Of a stretch of 64,000 bases of DNA, positions 53,764-64,000 are shown one piece after another. The notes under the pieces are model-generated. The model was given only the letters and a program-made list of their open reading frames with translations, was not told where the DNA came from and ran no database searches. Source of the DNA: Cercophora sp. LCS_1. Taxonomy: Eukaryota > Ascomycota > Sordariomycetes > Sordariales > Lasiosphaeriaceae. The position numbers were made by a program, and so were the translations under genes. The stretch lies in NCBI GenBank assembly GCA_036250225.1, contig JAPZLL010000010.1, positions 930,001 through 994,000 of the forward strand, given 5' to 3'. Numbering within the stretch: position 1 is the stretch's first letter; every line of letters begins with the position of its first letter.

Positions 53764-54247
53764 GGGCGGCAGCTGTTCTTGTGGGTTATGTGTGTGTGTG
53801 TGTGTGTGCGTGTTTGTTCTGTTGCTCTGTCAGTGGGAGACTTCGCGCCTTTTGGATGTCTTTCTTCTGGTTGGCCAGATTTGTCGAGTTGCTTACTTGG
53901 ACTTGGACTTCAGATCAGCTCTATCAGAGGTTACCAGGGCCAGCTACGACCTAGATGCCTTGTTCCGTAGCATCGTCGAGGAATACAAGCCCTCTAGCCT
54001 GGTGTCCGCCTGTCCACATGTTCCCGTTCAGAACTAGAGCATTCAGTCGTCTCCAAATGGCACGTCCCTGAGCAGTTTGTCTCAATTGAAGTTTAAGCAA
54101 GAGAACAACAACCGTTCTGTTGGGTTGCCGTCTGAAGCCATCTATGCGCCAACTAAAGTCTTCATTTTCCTTACTGAATCCATCATATCCATTACGCGTC
54201 AATCATTATCAATATCCAACATATATCCAATCTATATCCCCTGATTC
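53764..54247. other. Spacer with a TG microsatellite
   Basis: A (TG)n run of about nine units at 53788-53808 in the 3' UTR of the lectin-like gene. Nothing else. Confidence 0.55.
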
Positions 54248-54838
54248 TTAGCGGCAAGTCGAGGTGGAATAGCTCGTAGCCGGCGTCGAGATGGATGTCG
54301 ACGTCGTGGTGCTCGTGCTCGGGAAGATGGTGGTCGAGTACTCGGTCGTGTCATAGATGGAGGAGCTCGTCGTGGTAATGGTGAGGACGGTCGTGCTCTG
54401 TTCGCCTCTTGTTAGTACGTATCCTCCAGGGGAAAGAAGGAAAAGAGAAAGACTCACCGTCGTCTCATACGAAGTCGTGCTGACCTCGGTGATGGTCGTG
54501 GTGCTTTCAAGCGTGTGGTAGAAAGTCGAAGGCTCAAACGTGATGGTTGACGTGCAAAGACAGTACAGAGTCGGTGTCCAGTACATGCGATGCCACTGCT
54601 TGCCAAAGCTGGTGCCCTGCCCCGCACTCGTCACGCTGGTAGCGCCACCACCGACGGTCTTGGTCAAGCTAGCGTGAGCAATGATCTTGAAGGACTCGTC
54701 GCACGAGTTGAAACGAGAGTCCTGTTCTACTGGGAATGGCTGGCTCTCTGGACCGTTACTTGGGGAGGATGCAGAACTCTTTCTTGACCACTTGGCGAAG
54801 CGCCGAGCCTCTTTCTTATACCCTCCGGTTCCCATCAT
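54248..54838 (-). CDS. Ser/Thr-rich hypothetical protein (5' end uncertain)
   Basis: Exons 54838-54458 and 54397-54248 give 176 aa from ATG 54838. The 60-bp intron (GTGAGT..AACAG with a TACTAAC branch) is a multiple of three and stop-free. After a basic N-terminus (GYKKEARRFAKWSRKSS) comes NSCDESFKIIAHASLTKTVG and TPTLYCLCTSTITFEPSTFY, then a long Thr/Ser run (STTTITEVSTTSYETT) typical of O-mannosylated wall proteins, ending STSTCR. No signal peptide at this start, which is odd for such a tail; a missing upstream exon or internal intron (a GTAACG lies near the PSNGPES codons) is likely. Confidence 0.4.
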   Translation of the reverse strand: MMGTGGYKKEARRFAKWSRKSSASSPSNGPESQPFPVEQDSRFNSCDESFKIIAHASLTKTVGGGATSVTSAGQGTSFGKQWHRMYWTPTLYCLCTSTITFEPSTFYHTLESTTTITEVSTTSYETTVSLSLFLLSPGGYVLTRGEQSTTVLTITTTSSSIYDTTEYSTTIFPSTSTTTSTSISTPATSYSTSTCR

Positions 54839-55596
54839 CTTCAGGCTTTCTAGTTTCCGTAGCGCCTTGAGCTGTTTAGCTGGGTTGTTTCGAACGCGCA
54901 AACAAACGTGGTTCGGTGCTTCCAGCCGCCTAATAATTCCACCCTTGGGATTGCGCCGACTGGCTCCCGAGCGAGAAAACGCATGCTCCTCCGTAAACTA
55001 TTGAAAGGCTTGTCCAAGCTAACCATGCAGTCTGGTGGGAGCTGGACTTTTTAGGGTGGCCCGACATTGGTGGCTGGGTTGGCCGTCGAGTGCGTGGTAA
55101 CATTCTCTACGGACCCTAGCTGGGTGGGAATACATACCCAGCTGCTGGGTCACTGGTCTGCTGACCATGGGATCAGGAAATGTGTTGGTGGCCAATCAGC
55201 TTTGGGAAGTGATAGATATTGTTGGGCGGTGGCAATCACTAGCGTGCGGAGGGAGCGCATGCCTCTTCCCTGCACTTTGTCTCGATCGATCCCAAGATCG
55301 GAAGCGAAGCTTGTCAAGCTTTCTGCCCAACCCGAAGCCTTGCCATATTCACCACTCTAGAACTCGGTTCTGAGGGTCCAGACCACAGGTCAGTGACACG
55401 TCGACCACGCTGTGCGATGGCAGCGGAGCCGCCCAACAGAGCTGAACTTCAGCTGTCTGTCTGTTGGAACGGCAGTTTGAGCGTTCTATCTTTTTCATGG
55501 GATTCATCGGCCAACGGGGATCAGAGCATTGGGCTGGTACTCTGGTTTGATTGCATCGTACAATCTCAGTCTCGAGAACCTGTTGATCCTTTGCGA
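54839..55596. other. Spacer with a short palindrome
   Basis: AGCTGGGT..ACCCAGCT at about 55119-55143 can form an 8-bp stem. No gene supported. Confidence 0.45.
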
Positions 55597-56911
55597 CTAT
55601 GCAACATCTTGAACGCCGTTCCCTGAAATCTGTCTTCTGTCAAGACTAACTACTTGTGATCCCTGAAAGGCAGTGCTCTGGCCGTTGTGTATCGCATCTT
55701 CCGCCACCTCTTCATCCCTCGATCGACCACCGCAGCGCGCACAGTCCGTGGGGCTGCTGACCTTGTGACTTCCGGGCCAGAATGCCTTGCCGGCGCTGCG
55801 TGGCCTCAGTGCCCGGCCTGCGTACTGGGAGAGAGGCATGTGGTAGTACCGGAACGCGAAGAAAGCGGCAGCACCGCCGATGATGAATCCTGATATGATG
55901 TCAAAGCCGCTGTGACGAAAGTCGAACCAGCGTGAGACTCCGATGAAGATGGCAGTGAAAAAAGGGACCACGGCAATGAGCAGCAGATACAACGGGGGTG
56001 CTGCCGCCTCCTCATTCTCAAACTCGCCTCTCTGAGTGCTCGGGACCGGGCGCTTCTGTGTTGGGACATTCGTCGAAGCCTTTGACGTTTCGACGCGGTT
56101 TGTTGTTGCGGGCCGGGAGCTTGTAGCAGACCCGGCGAGGTAGAATAGCGGAATCGTGATGCCAAACTTGCTGAACAGGAACAGTGTCAGGTAAACGAGG
56201 CCTAATGCGTGTCAGTTGCCAGAGAATAATGAATCAGCCCCCAAGAGACTGGACACTTACCAGCCGCTGAAAGGCTCGCATGACCACTCGGGTAGGCTCG
56301 AAACCCGTCATTCACCAAATCCACGTCCGGATTTGTGCAGATGCTGGCACGAACCAGCGCACTGCTGTTGGAAAAGGGGTTTTCACCGACAAAGTACGAG
56401 CTGAGATTCGCCAGGTCGGGCCTGCACCGGGCCAGCATGTCGGGTCGCGGCTTTCCAATCAGGCCCTTCAAGCCATTCGTGACGATCCAGGTGGACACCA
56501 GAGACAGAGCAAGGCCAATCCACCCAGCGTGAAGCTCCCAAATCTTGCGTGTCCAGACCACAGACTTGGGCGGGTCACTGACCCCAGGATTGAGGATCAA
56601 CGAGAGTACAACGATAATGAGAATCGGCACAACTGCGCTGCAAACTATCAGGAGCCAATTTGGGACAGTGCTCCCGTTGGTATATGGAAAGCTATAGCGA
56701 GTCAGCATGGTACATTGACGGCGCGGAGGCTTGCACACCCTATGGCTCGGTCGTCGACGGAAAACGGCCTCTTATTTGGCGTGATGTCGCCCAAGACATA
56801 GCCGACACCAGCGCCAACGCCCAAGAGCACCCAGTCAAAGGCATATGACAAAACAATGGGGATCAGCCCCTTTGTTCGCGCCTCACGGCCAACATTTTGC
56901 AACGCGTTCAT
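55597..56911 (-). CDS. PAP2-family lipid phosphate phosphatase, 402 aa
   Basis: Three exons: 56911-56739, 56691-56261, 56201-55597. Introns of 47 and 59 bp begin GTGTGC and GTAAGT; phases 2 and 1 fit. All three phosphatase motifs are present in order: KGLIGKPRP (K133..R140-P141), YPSGHASL (192-195) and SRWFDFRHSGFD (S291, R292, H298, D302). About six membrane helices, including LLLGVGAGVGYVLGD-like helix 1, WLLIVCSAVVPILIIVVLSL and YLLLIAVVPFFTAIFIGV. Expected reaction: removal of phosphate from phosphatidic acid, lyso-PA or diacylglycerol pyrophosphate, in ER, Golgi or vacuole membranes. An unusually long insert of about 50 residues (RVETSKASTNVPTQKRPVPS) separates helices 5 and 6. Confidence 0.88.
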
Positions 56912-58354
56912 GAGGAGACAACGCAGGGAGCACGATCAGAGACGGCGAATAACGGAGGCGCGTGTTCGGAAGATGAGGTTTCTGGCTGCGCGTATTGAGA
57001 AGCGCCTCGGGTAATGGCAAGGTGGTATCGTGTTCCGTCTCGATGTTTGAAAGAGAGGGAAATCGCGGCGACGTGGTGGAAGGACCCGCCAAGACGATTA
57101 TCGTCGCAGATGACGCAACACTGGCTTTGGGGCCAATGGTGGCAAAGCTGACAAGGATCTCACGCACCACCGCGCTTCCCTCGACACCGCTCATTGGAAG
57201 CGACCATGAGATCCACGACCCATTGAACACAGATGCCCCGAGATCTTCCCTCACGAAGCTCTCTCTCGAAGTCGAGAATTGCCTAAAAACATAATGGAAC
57301 TCTTCTCCGAGCCGAACAAACACCAACAACCAACACGCCAAAAACGGTCCTTCATTGGACGGGGTCGAACTTGACTTCCGCCTGAATGTGTGCTGCTGCA
57401 GCGCTCTTCGAGGACTTTAAATCCGACGAAGCCACCCACCACGGTTTGGCCATTTCCGTTTGAAAAAAGATTGTGGCACATCTGACCCCTCATCAAAATA
57501 GATTCATTCAGACCTAGTCAAGCGCATCCACCCAAAGCAAGATAGCGAGTGCTCTCTTGCATCTAAATCGAAAGCCAACATGTTCTCCCGCAAGAAAATC
57601 ATCCATCTTCACACTGCCCGTCGCCCATTCCTTCCGGAGCTCAGTCTGACAATCATCCCCGACGCTCGAAAGAACGACACAACCGGCGCCTTGGAAGAAC
57701 GCCATCACCGGGGTCGCGCATACTACATCCACAACGCTTGCTCCGTCTGCCAACATGGAGCCAAATGGTGTCGGGTTCTATATGAATGGCGGTCGAATGT
57801 GGAGCACCGGCACCGAGAACCATGGACGACAAAGGTGGAGGCGCCTGGATAAGCCTCATGACACATGTGAACCCGGAAGTCGGGGCGGGCCATGGTGAGC
57901 CGCAACTCAACCTCAACGTCCTCAGTGTCATCACCACAACCATCCCCTCTCTAGGTCCGGAACCTCGGGCCCCAATGCGACCACACAAGAGACAGAGGGC
58001 CTCCAAATTTCCATCGCAACCCACAAACACGAACAAAAGTCCCCCGTTGCCAGATACAACCATACCCGATATGTACCCCGCAGCACGGGAGCAACCTTCC
58101 GCCGCCCACCTAGGCTCGTATCCGACAAGCCCCTCGACGCCAAGCCCACAGATCGAACCGCCACCCGGCCAATAGGGTTAACCTCCCACATGCAATGCCA
58201 CCATCACCAGATGCCAGAGACGGAGAGATATATTTAGCGGCTGAACTTGAATAAGTTTTACTTCTCATATATTTATTTCACTTTGATCTCGTCTCATAAG
58301 TCCAACAACTCACGTCTCTATCATTTGCTATCAGGATCAAGAATCAGATTGAAG
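56912..58354. other. Spacer between divergent genes
   Basis: No gene supported. A 90-codon open stretch from ATG 57580 overlaps frames on both strands and lacks motifs. The right end holds the promoter of the secreted peptide at 58355. Confidence 0.45.
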
Positions 58355-58814
58355 ATGATCTTTCTAGCCTCTCTGCTGCTTTCAACACCCATCCTCGCCC
58401 ACCCGAATCCCAGGCCCTCCTTTGACGAGGCAGCCTCGTGCTACCGCCCTCCTCCGCCATTGACAACCACGTCACCAACCCCCACCACCCTCCCGGCATC
58501 ATGCACCACCACACCGACACAGACCTTTTACTCGAGTAGCGGGTGTGCGCTGACCTGCTCCACTGGGTTCTGCGTCATGGATGGTTTGTCCTCCCCGTGA
58601 TATTCGAGTTGTACAATACCAGTGAGGATGAATGCTAACGCAAAAAGCGGCCGTGACCAAATCATGTGGTTGCTCAAGCGTGGATATACGGCCTACAACC
58701 ATCACGGTCTGTCCGACCAAGACGCCGTGTTATCAGTGCTATACGGGGTGGGGAACGTTTTTCGTTACGGAGACGTGTACGCCGACGCCCGTTGCTGTGG
58801 TGGAGGAGAATTAG
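58355..58814 (+). CDS. Small secreted cysteine-rich protein, 131 aa
   Basis: Exons 58355-58583 and 58648-58814; the 64-bp intron is GTTTGT..AAAAAG with a GCTAAC branch, and the phase-1 junction gives CVMDAAVTKSCGCSS. Signal peptide MIFLASLLLSTPILA, then a Pro/Thr-rich spacer (RPPPPLTTTSPTPTTLP) and a compact Cys-rich body: SSGCALTCSTGFC, KSCGCSS, TVCPTKTPCYQCYTGWG, TETCTPTPVA. Eleven Cys in about 105 mature residues. The size and Cys content are those of effector-candidate or wall-associated peptides of plant- or insect-associated fungi. No known family named. Confidence 0.72.
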
Positions 58815-59190
58815 GGTGAGAGTGCAGTCGTCTTCACCACCAGGGAACGAATGTTGAGGGGGAGGCAAATTAGGGTTGTGATAGAGGCTGGACGATGGGG
58901 GCGTTGCGAGGGGATGGAGGACAGGCAGGGGAGGGTTGATTTGTCAAGATATGTAGCAGATAGCGGGATTGGACTCAGGGGGGTTATGAGATAAAATGTC
59001 TGGTAAATGCCAGGACGGGAGACTTGGTGGGAAGGAGGATTGGTTTGACAAAAGGGGATTGGTTTATTTGGCTCATTGACGCTTGTCAATGTCTTTTGGT
59101 GTTTAAAACATTATAACAAAGGAAATGTGTGTGTCTGTGTGCGCGCATAAGAGAGAGCTAGAAAGAGGTGAGTACCTGCCTTAGAAATCC
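58815..59190. other. Spacer between convergent genes
   Basis: 3' UTR sequence; a TG-rich run at 59126-59147. Nothing else. Confidence 0.5.
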
Positions 59191-59808
59191 TTAGGACTTT
59201 AGAGCCCTTGGATTGCGCTTTAACTTCTCTTGAGCCATGACTCTGGCTTTCTCGCGACACGTCGTGCATGTCCGATAACCGTAGTCTGGCTTTCTTGTTG
59301 AACAAATGCTGCAAGCGCCCTTGACATGGAAGTCATCTCGACACTCTTCACACCACTGGACTCTAGTTTTCTGGGTGGCTGTGTGGACGTGCGTGATGGC
59401 TGGCCTTGTGTTGCAGAACTTACAAGTGCGTTTTACCCCCACAGCCCTCCTCTGTGTCCTAGCCCTTTCCTTGTCGGCACAGGATTGACACCTCTTCTTG
59501 CCGGGCAGTACCTCATGCTTATGACACCCCAGGCAAAGCCGGCCGTCTTCCTTGAGCCCCTCTGTGTGCTCATAGCATGCTTGGCAATAGTTGTATCTCG
59601 GAATCCGAGGACCTTCCTTGCAGCGGCTGCAGGTGGGTAGTGACGAGTCCATCTCTGTCCCATCCGTTGCTGCTCGCCTGCGGCGGCGATTGCCGAGCCG
59701 CGATTTCTCTCTACAGGCGTAGCACTGCTTGAACCCTGGCTCAGCAGGCCACTTTTTGCAAGTCGAGCACATGGGATCGGGCGCTTGAATGACATTCTGA
59801 TTCTCCAT
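59191..59808 (-). CDS. Protein of five tandem CxxC-x11-CxxC modules, 205 aa
   Basis: Single exon from ATG 59808. Cys pairs at 14/17+29/32, 60/63+75/78, 92/95+107/110, 129/132+153/156 and 166/169+181/184: five four-Cys modules, each C-x2-C-x11-C-x2-C except the fourth, where the loop is 20 residues. Module sequences share a loop Gly or Pro and an aromatic before the second pair (CSTCKKWPAEPGFKQCYAC, CSICSTRKPDYGYRTCTTC). Basic linkers (LGNRRRRRAATDG, RARTQRRAVG) and a basic C-terminus favour a nuclear or nucleic-acid-bound role. Each module could bind one zinc. I do not recognise the family. Confidence 0.8.
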   Translation of the reverse strand: MENQNVIQAPDPMCSTCKKWPAEPGFKQCYACREKSRLGNRRRRRAATDGTEMDSSLPTCSRCKEGPRIPRYNYCQACYEHTEGLKEDGRLCLGCHKHEVLPGKKRCQSCADKERARTQRRAVGVKRTCKFCNTRPAITHVHTATQKTRVQWCEECRDDFHVKGACSICSTRKPDYGYRTCTTCREKARVMAQEKLKRNPRALKS

Positions 59809-60663
59809 TTCTACAACTTTGACTGCTCACAGAGCTGTTAACTGAGCGGTGTTGATGGAGAAGAGGAATGCTTTCCAAGGGTGGAAGTGATGGTGTCGAG
59901 ATTCTTCATTTTCGACGACCAGATGTTCCTTTTTTTTACCAATTCGAATTGCTCTCATTACTGGCATCGCTTCTCGATAGAAAAGTTGATTGTAGTCTAG
60001 GACTCCTGTAGTCCGCAATATGTCTCGGGTATGCTTGAACGATCCCTCTGTTGAACAAAGGGCTTGCCAGTTCTTTGTTCGTGATCTTCTCGCAGCCGAG
60101 ATCTGATCTTGTCCTGGGTGTTTGACATACTAGATCGACGGGTTGGGTAAAATAATATCGATGGGAAACACGACGGGAAGGAGAATTCCCGATAGCAAAA
60201 CGAAAAATGAGGATGCCTTGGGCACATGCTGACAGTTGTGGTGGTGATGGATGCAAACTTCAGGTGAAACGTTGCGCTCCCTGCAAACGTCCCCAATCTT
60301 GATAGATGAATTCTCCTCTTCAACAGCAGCCTCTGGATCAATCAGGCTTAGACCGCACCTTCTTCTCGCCAACACTCATCGCCCCTCCCAAGTCGCTGTT
60401 CGTACCTGCTTGTCAGCTGCATGAACGACACCCTAGGGTTAGGGTCCATTGACGACAAAAAAATCTCATCGACGCCAGGGTGGGGCGCCCATGCTTGGCG
60501 GCGGCGCTGCACACCACCACGGAGCAGAACCTTACTTCGACCTCTGACCTCGCAGCAAGCATTGAGACCCCTGCAAGCAAGATCGACGCCATCGAGCCCA
60601 AGAGCCAGGCATCTCCCACACTCTTTGAGGCACCCCCACACATCATCCCCGATTGCGCGCGAC
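59809..60663. other. Divergent spacer
   Basis: Shared upstream region of the CxxC protein and the F-box-like gene. An in-frame upstream ATG at 60421 would extend the F-box-like protein by 81 low-complexity residues and is less likely than ATG 60664. Confidence 0.5.
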
Positions 60664-62334
60664 ATGGCATCTCCGAACAGCGCCAGCGCGGGGCAGTCGG
60701 ACATGCCCCTCCAACCCCTCCAGCTGGAGATGCTCCCGGCAGAGCTGCTCAGCGCCGTCCTCGAGCACCTGGTGCCCCAGCGGCCTGAGATTGGGGAGAC
60801 CCGACCCGTCTCCTACGACAAGCTGGTCCCCGGCGAAGCATGGTACGACTTCACTCGGTCACGCCGCGCCCTCTGGAGCCTGTGTCTGGTATCGCGAAGC
60901 TTTTACGCCATGGCCCGGCCCTTACTGTACCACACCATGGCCATCACCGACGAGGAGTGCATGTTTCTCCTGCTGCGTACGCTGACCGACGACCCCAGCC
61001 ACGGCCAATGGACGCGCTTCCTTTCCGTTCACGTCACACTCACCCGGGAGTCCGTAGTTCGGGAGATGCGCCGCGCCGTGGGCCGCCACCTCCGTAGTTT
61101 CCGGCCGGCACGCGAGCCCCGCGTCATCATGGACCTGATCAACCGCGCCCTGGACGTTATGACCGTTACACTGCCGGCCATCAACACGAGCGCCGGTGAT
61201 TTTGACGAGGTGCCCCAGGTCATCATGGCCTTCATCCTCATGTTCCTGGTTAACTTGGACACGCTGCTCCTGCAGGTCCCCATCTGCGACGAGCACAACG
61301 ACTACACTGCCCTCTTTTACAAGCTCAGAAACGTATCCGGCCACTTCAACAAGCCAGACACGGACCAGAGCCTCGCGCCGCTCCGCAAGATCCACACGCT
61401 CCTCCTCCAAGGCGACCCCGACCTCCTGAACCACTTTGAGCACGAGGATTGCAACTGCGAATTCCCCGAGGTCTGGGGTTGTCAAGCCTCGCAGTACCAC
61501 CCCCTGTTCGAGATTCTCCCAGCACTCACCACCCTCGAAGTCAGCACCGACGACGGGAGCTGGTCCAACCTAATGATCGACGACATCGGCTTCTTCCTCA
61601 GCGGCGGCGTACCTCCCGCGGCCTACCTCAAGGGCATCAAACACATCTACCTGCACAACAGCATTGCCTGTCCCCAGAACCTGTACCACGTCCTCCTCAA
61701 CGCGCCCAACTTGGAGACGATGTACATGGACCCCCGAAAGGATGATATCCTCGAGCGAGGCCCGCCTGATGAAGGCACCGAGGCGGATGAGGAAGCACTG
61801 GATGTAGCCTTGACCAAGTACGCCAAGAACCTGCGCCGTCTCGACGTCGCGTGGTTCGACGCAGGCGGCTACGAGACTCTCATCGGCCCTGAAGGCCGTC
61901 TGGCGTCTCTACCGGAACTCACCAAGCTCGAGCAGCTCAGCATCCAACTCGCCGTGCTGTATGGTACCCAGCCAATAACCGTGCTGGAGACGCCGCTGGC
62001 TGACTTGCTGCCGCCCAATTTGGTCGAGTTGACGCTGGATGACTGGTGGTGGAAGAGCAACCATGCCTTTGACCGGATGCCGGGGTGGAGCGCTGTGCAA
62101 AAGGTGAACCATTACCGAGCGCAAAAGGAGTACAGGAATATGGCCACGCAGATGCTGGAGAACTTTGCGGTTGACTCGAGGGAGAAACTGCCCAGGCTCA
62201 AGAAGGTCATGTTGCTGTGCAGGATCCCGTGGACGTGGATGATTGAGGATGCCGTCGAGATTGATACGCACTTTGTCGAGACCAAGGCTTTGTTTGCCGC
62301 GAGGGGGGTGGAGTTTTTGGTGGAGGAGTATTAG
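60664..62334 (+). CDS. F-box-like / leucine-rich hypothetical protein, 556 aa
   Basis: Single exon from ATG 60664, where MASPNSASAGQSDMPLQPLQ precedes LEMLPAELLSAVLEHLVPQ, an F-box-type helix start. It continues with a cluster typical of fungal F-box proteins (RALWSLCLVSRSFYAMARPL followed by LYHTM). The remaining 400 residues contain leucine-rich segments (ALTTLEVS, LTKLEQLSIQLAVL, LPPNLVELTLDDWWWK) in irregular repeats. So it is probably a substrate adaptor of an SCF ubiquitin ligase. The C-terminal region is otherwise unknown; single exon, no transmembrane segment. Confidence 0.68.
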   Translation: MASPNSASAGQSDMPLQPLQLEMLPAELLSAVLEHLVPQRPEIGETRPVSYDKLVPGEAWYDFTRSRRALWSLCLVSRSFYAMARPLLYHTMAITDEECMFLLLRTLTDDPSHGQWTRFLSVHVTLTRESVVREMRRAVGRHLRSFRPAREPRVIMDLINRALDVMTVTLPAINTSAGDFDEVPQVIMAFILMFLVNLDTLLLQVPICDEHNDYTALFYKLRNVSGHFNKPDTDQSLAPLRKIHTLLLQGDPDLLNHFEHEDCNCEFPEVWGCQASQYHPLFEILPALTTLEVSTDDGSWSNLMIDDIGFFLSGGVPPAAYLKGIKHIYLHNSIACPQNLYHVLLNAPNLETMYMDPRKDDILERGPPDEGTEADEEALDVALTKYAKNLRRLDVAWFDAGGYETLIGPEGRLASLPELTKLEQLSIQLAVLYGTQPITVLETPLADLLPPNLVELTLDDWWWKSNHAFDRMPGWSAVQKVNHYRAQKEYRNMATQMLENFAVDSREKLPRLKKVMLLCRIPWTWMIEDAVEIDTHFVETKALFAARGVEFLVEEY

Positions 62335-64000
62335 ATTCCCGTTGCAGAAGCGCTGGAAGGTCCTGATGCATGGTTTTGGCCCTCAGTTTGACCGAGACGC
62401 ACAAGGCATGGTAGAAAGCTGGGATGGGATGGTGTGCATGTTTCTCTTCGATCAAACTCGCACGGGTATTGCATAGACGTTGGTGATGGGAGCGTTGGTT
62501 TGGCATCTTCACATGATCATCACTAAAATCATCGTTCCCTTCTGCACAGTCGCTTGGGCAGACAGAGTGCAAGCCTCGCCTCACATTGTCAAGCTGAACG
62601 TACCTCCCCTTTCGACGAGTCTCGGGATGCGCTTCATCTCCTGTCGTTTCATCGGGTTGTTCGCATATCGCATAGCACGGCGCTAACCCTTAGCTCTACC
62701 CTCCGCCAGGCCAAGAAGCACGTCATCAGCCAACCCGTTGAAAAGAGATCGGTTTTGTGTGTGTGCCCCAGATTGCCGGGGTTTGGGCCCGCGGGCTCGG
62801 CGATAGGAGATGGTGGTACGTAATTTGCCATGCCCACCGGCATAACGAGATGGGTGCGACCTTGGACACCCTCGAGGGTAATTCCCTCGCCCGGAAATCT
62901 GTCGTTTTCGGTGTAAACTCCGCTACACAGTACGCGTAATAGTGACGTGGTAACCGGCACGTGGGGGAAAAAGAAGGCGGAAGGAATGTTGATGCGCCGC
63001 CCACTGGATGGATCACGGGATGTGGCGGACCCCGGCTCCGGGAGGATCATCAAGCAGTTTTTTTCCAGCGCGAAGGGGCACTGGCGGGTGCCATCGCTTT
63101 CCCGGCACATGCGCGCAGACCCGAGGTGCAGAATGGGGTATTGAAACATGGCGATCTGGAGGGTCGTCTACCCACCTTTTTTTCTCCCCCTTGGACCCCA
63201 CCATCCAAGCGAGAGCGACGAAGACCCAAGAGGACGGGCTAAGTGCCATTTGATGAAATGAAACGTGTCGTTGGAGGTGTGGCGAGAGCAGTAGCTCAGG
63301 GGAAAGTGGGCGGACAAGACCTGTCATGTGGATGATGTAATGATGGATCATGGAGTGAGAGAGCAGAGGTCTCCCGGCTTGAAGAAAAAGGGGCGGGGTG
63401 CAAGAGCGTGTTGCACAGGGACCTTGCAGGGTGTTGTGGTCCGATGGGCTGCTTTGTCGTGTCACTCTGAACGAATTGAACGGGTGTCGTTGTAGTTGAG
63501 GAGAGAGTCCTTGTTGGATTCGTTGTCTCTGCATTGTGCTTGTCGCTCAGCCAGAGACATACTCTACCTCCGGAGGGCCATGCCGGGTCGGCCGATGGGA
63601 CGTCCGGGGGCAGCAATTGGGTCAGCGGCGTCGACGCGAGGTTAGGCTCGGCGGAGGCAATCGGGAAAAGTAAAATGCAAAGCTTGGACGTTGGACGGGC
63701 TTGGCACGGGGCTTCTGATTGTGAAATGGCCCTTCCCGCTTCTGATAGGGGATTGCGAGACGTCCAATGCAGAAGTGCATCTGGTGGTGGCGTGGCGTGG
63801 CATATCAACGCTATCTTGACAATTTGGTGCGCTTGTGATAAACGATCTGGATAAGGGTCGAGATTGATGAGAGGGAGAAGGTGTTGACGCGGCACGCGAC
63901 AGGACTTCTTCAAGTGCGAGTTCTGCCGATCCGGGATTTCGGTGGAAATTCCCATGACCGGGACGCCCCGGCCTCATGCCCGTTCAACAGCCGATCCCAC
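62335..64000. other. Spacer to the window end
   Basis: Nothing supported. A 219-codon minus-strand open stretch (63296-63955) is Ser/Thr/Pro-rich low complexity with overlapping frames and is more likely a long leader or chance. The real gene, if any, begins outside the window. Confidence 0.45.

Noticed and set aside
60430..60455. CCCTAGGGTTAGGG, telomere-like
   Set aside because: Only one or two units, inside a leader region; no tandem array. The similar word in the MITE ends is part of the inverted repeat.
63296..63955. 219-codon minus-strand open stretch near the window end
   Set aside because: Ser/Thr/Pro-rich without motif, overlapping other open frames. It could be a leader of a gene beyond the window but nothing supports a protein.

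Overview
The window reads as nuclear DNA of a filamentous ascomycete (Pezizomycotina, most likely Sordariomycetes). Its genes are separated by long spacers and interrupted by 47-221 bp introns with GT..AG ends and CTAAC/CTGAC branch sites. They include families typical of these fungi: a HET-domain protein, Zn2Cys6 regulators, a fungal rhodopsin-like membrane protein, FAD monooxygenases and small secreted Cys-rich proteins. I see no tRNA, rRNA or CRISPR.

Layout. 1-2.1 kb: 3' end of a C6-type regulator and a small secreted metalloprotease-like gene. 2.2-13 kb: a repeat-rich, decayed stretch with one intact unknown gene (6.4-7.6 kb), two nonsense-interrupted pseudogenes, a 545-bp MITE with 69-bp inverted ends, a transposase remnant, inverted and tandem repeats. 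13-18 kb: an unknown Pro-rich gene and a small gene with an in-frame 84-bp tandem repeat. 18-32 kb: FAD monooxygenase, small C2H2 zinc-finger gene A, rhodopsin-like membrane protein, alcohol-acetyltransferase-like enzyme, three-finger C2H2 gene B (a paralogue of A), SDR oxidoreductase and a BTB protein. 33-41 kb: a Cys-rich ABCG transporter and a 932-aa HET protein. 41-43.3 kb: a gene broken by one stop codon and a repeat-bearing open frame. 44-48 kb: a Zn2Cys6 factor followed 104 bp later by an FAD monooxygenase. 48-52 kb: two divergent, paralogous, Kex2-type secreted six-Cys proteins and a GPI-anchored protein. 52-62 kb: a lectin-like protein, a Ser/Thr-rich protein, a PAP2 phosphatase, an 11-Cys secreted peptide, a protein with five CxxC..CxxC modules and an F-box-like protein. 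62-64 kb: no supported gene.

How the genes may act together: the monooxygenase, acyltransferase, SDR, transporter and regulator-monooxygenase pair are accessory-metabolism types, but no PKS, NRPS or terpene synthase lies in the window, so a cluster is only a possibility. The secreted and GPI-anchored genes at 48-59 kb suggest a surface or host-interaction district. Exon structures are my own reconstructions from splice signals, reading phase and, for two pairs, paralogue comparison. The C-to-T form of several stop codons and of the MITE end mismatches suggests RIP-type decay of the repeat-rich stretches.
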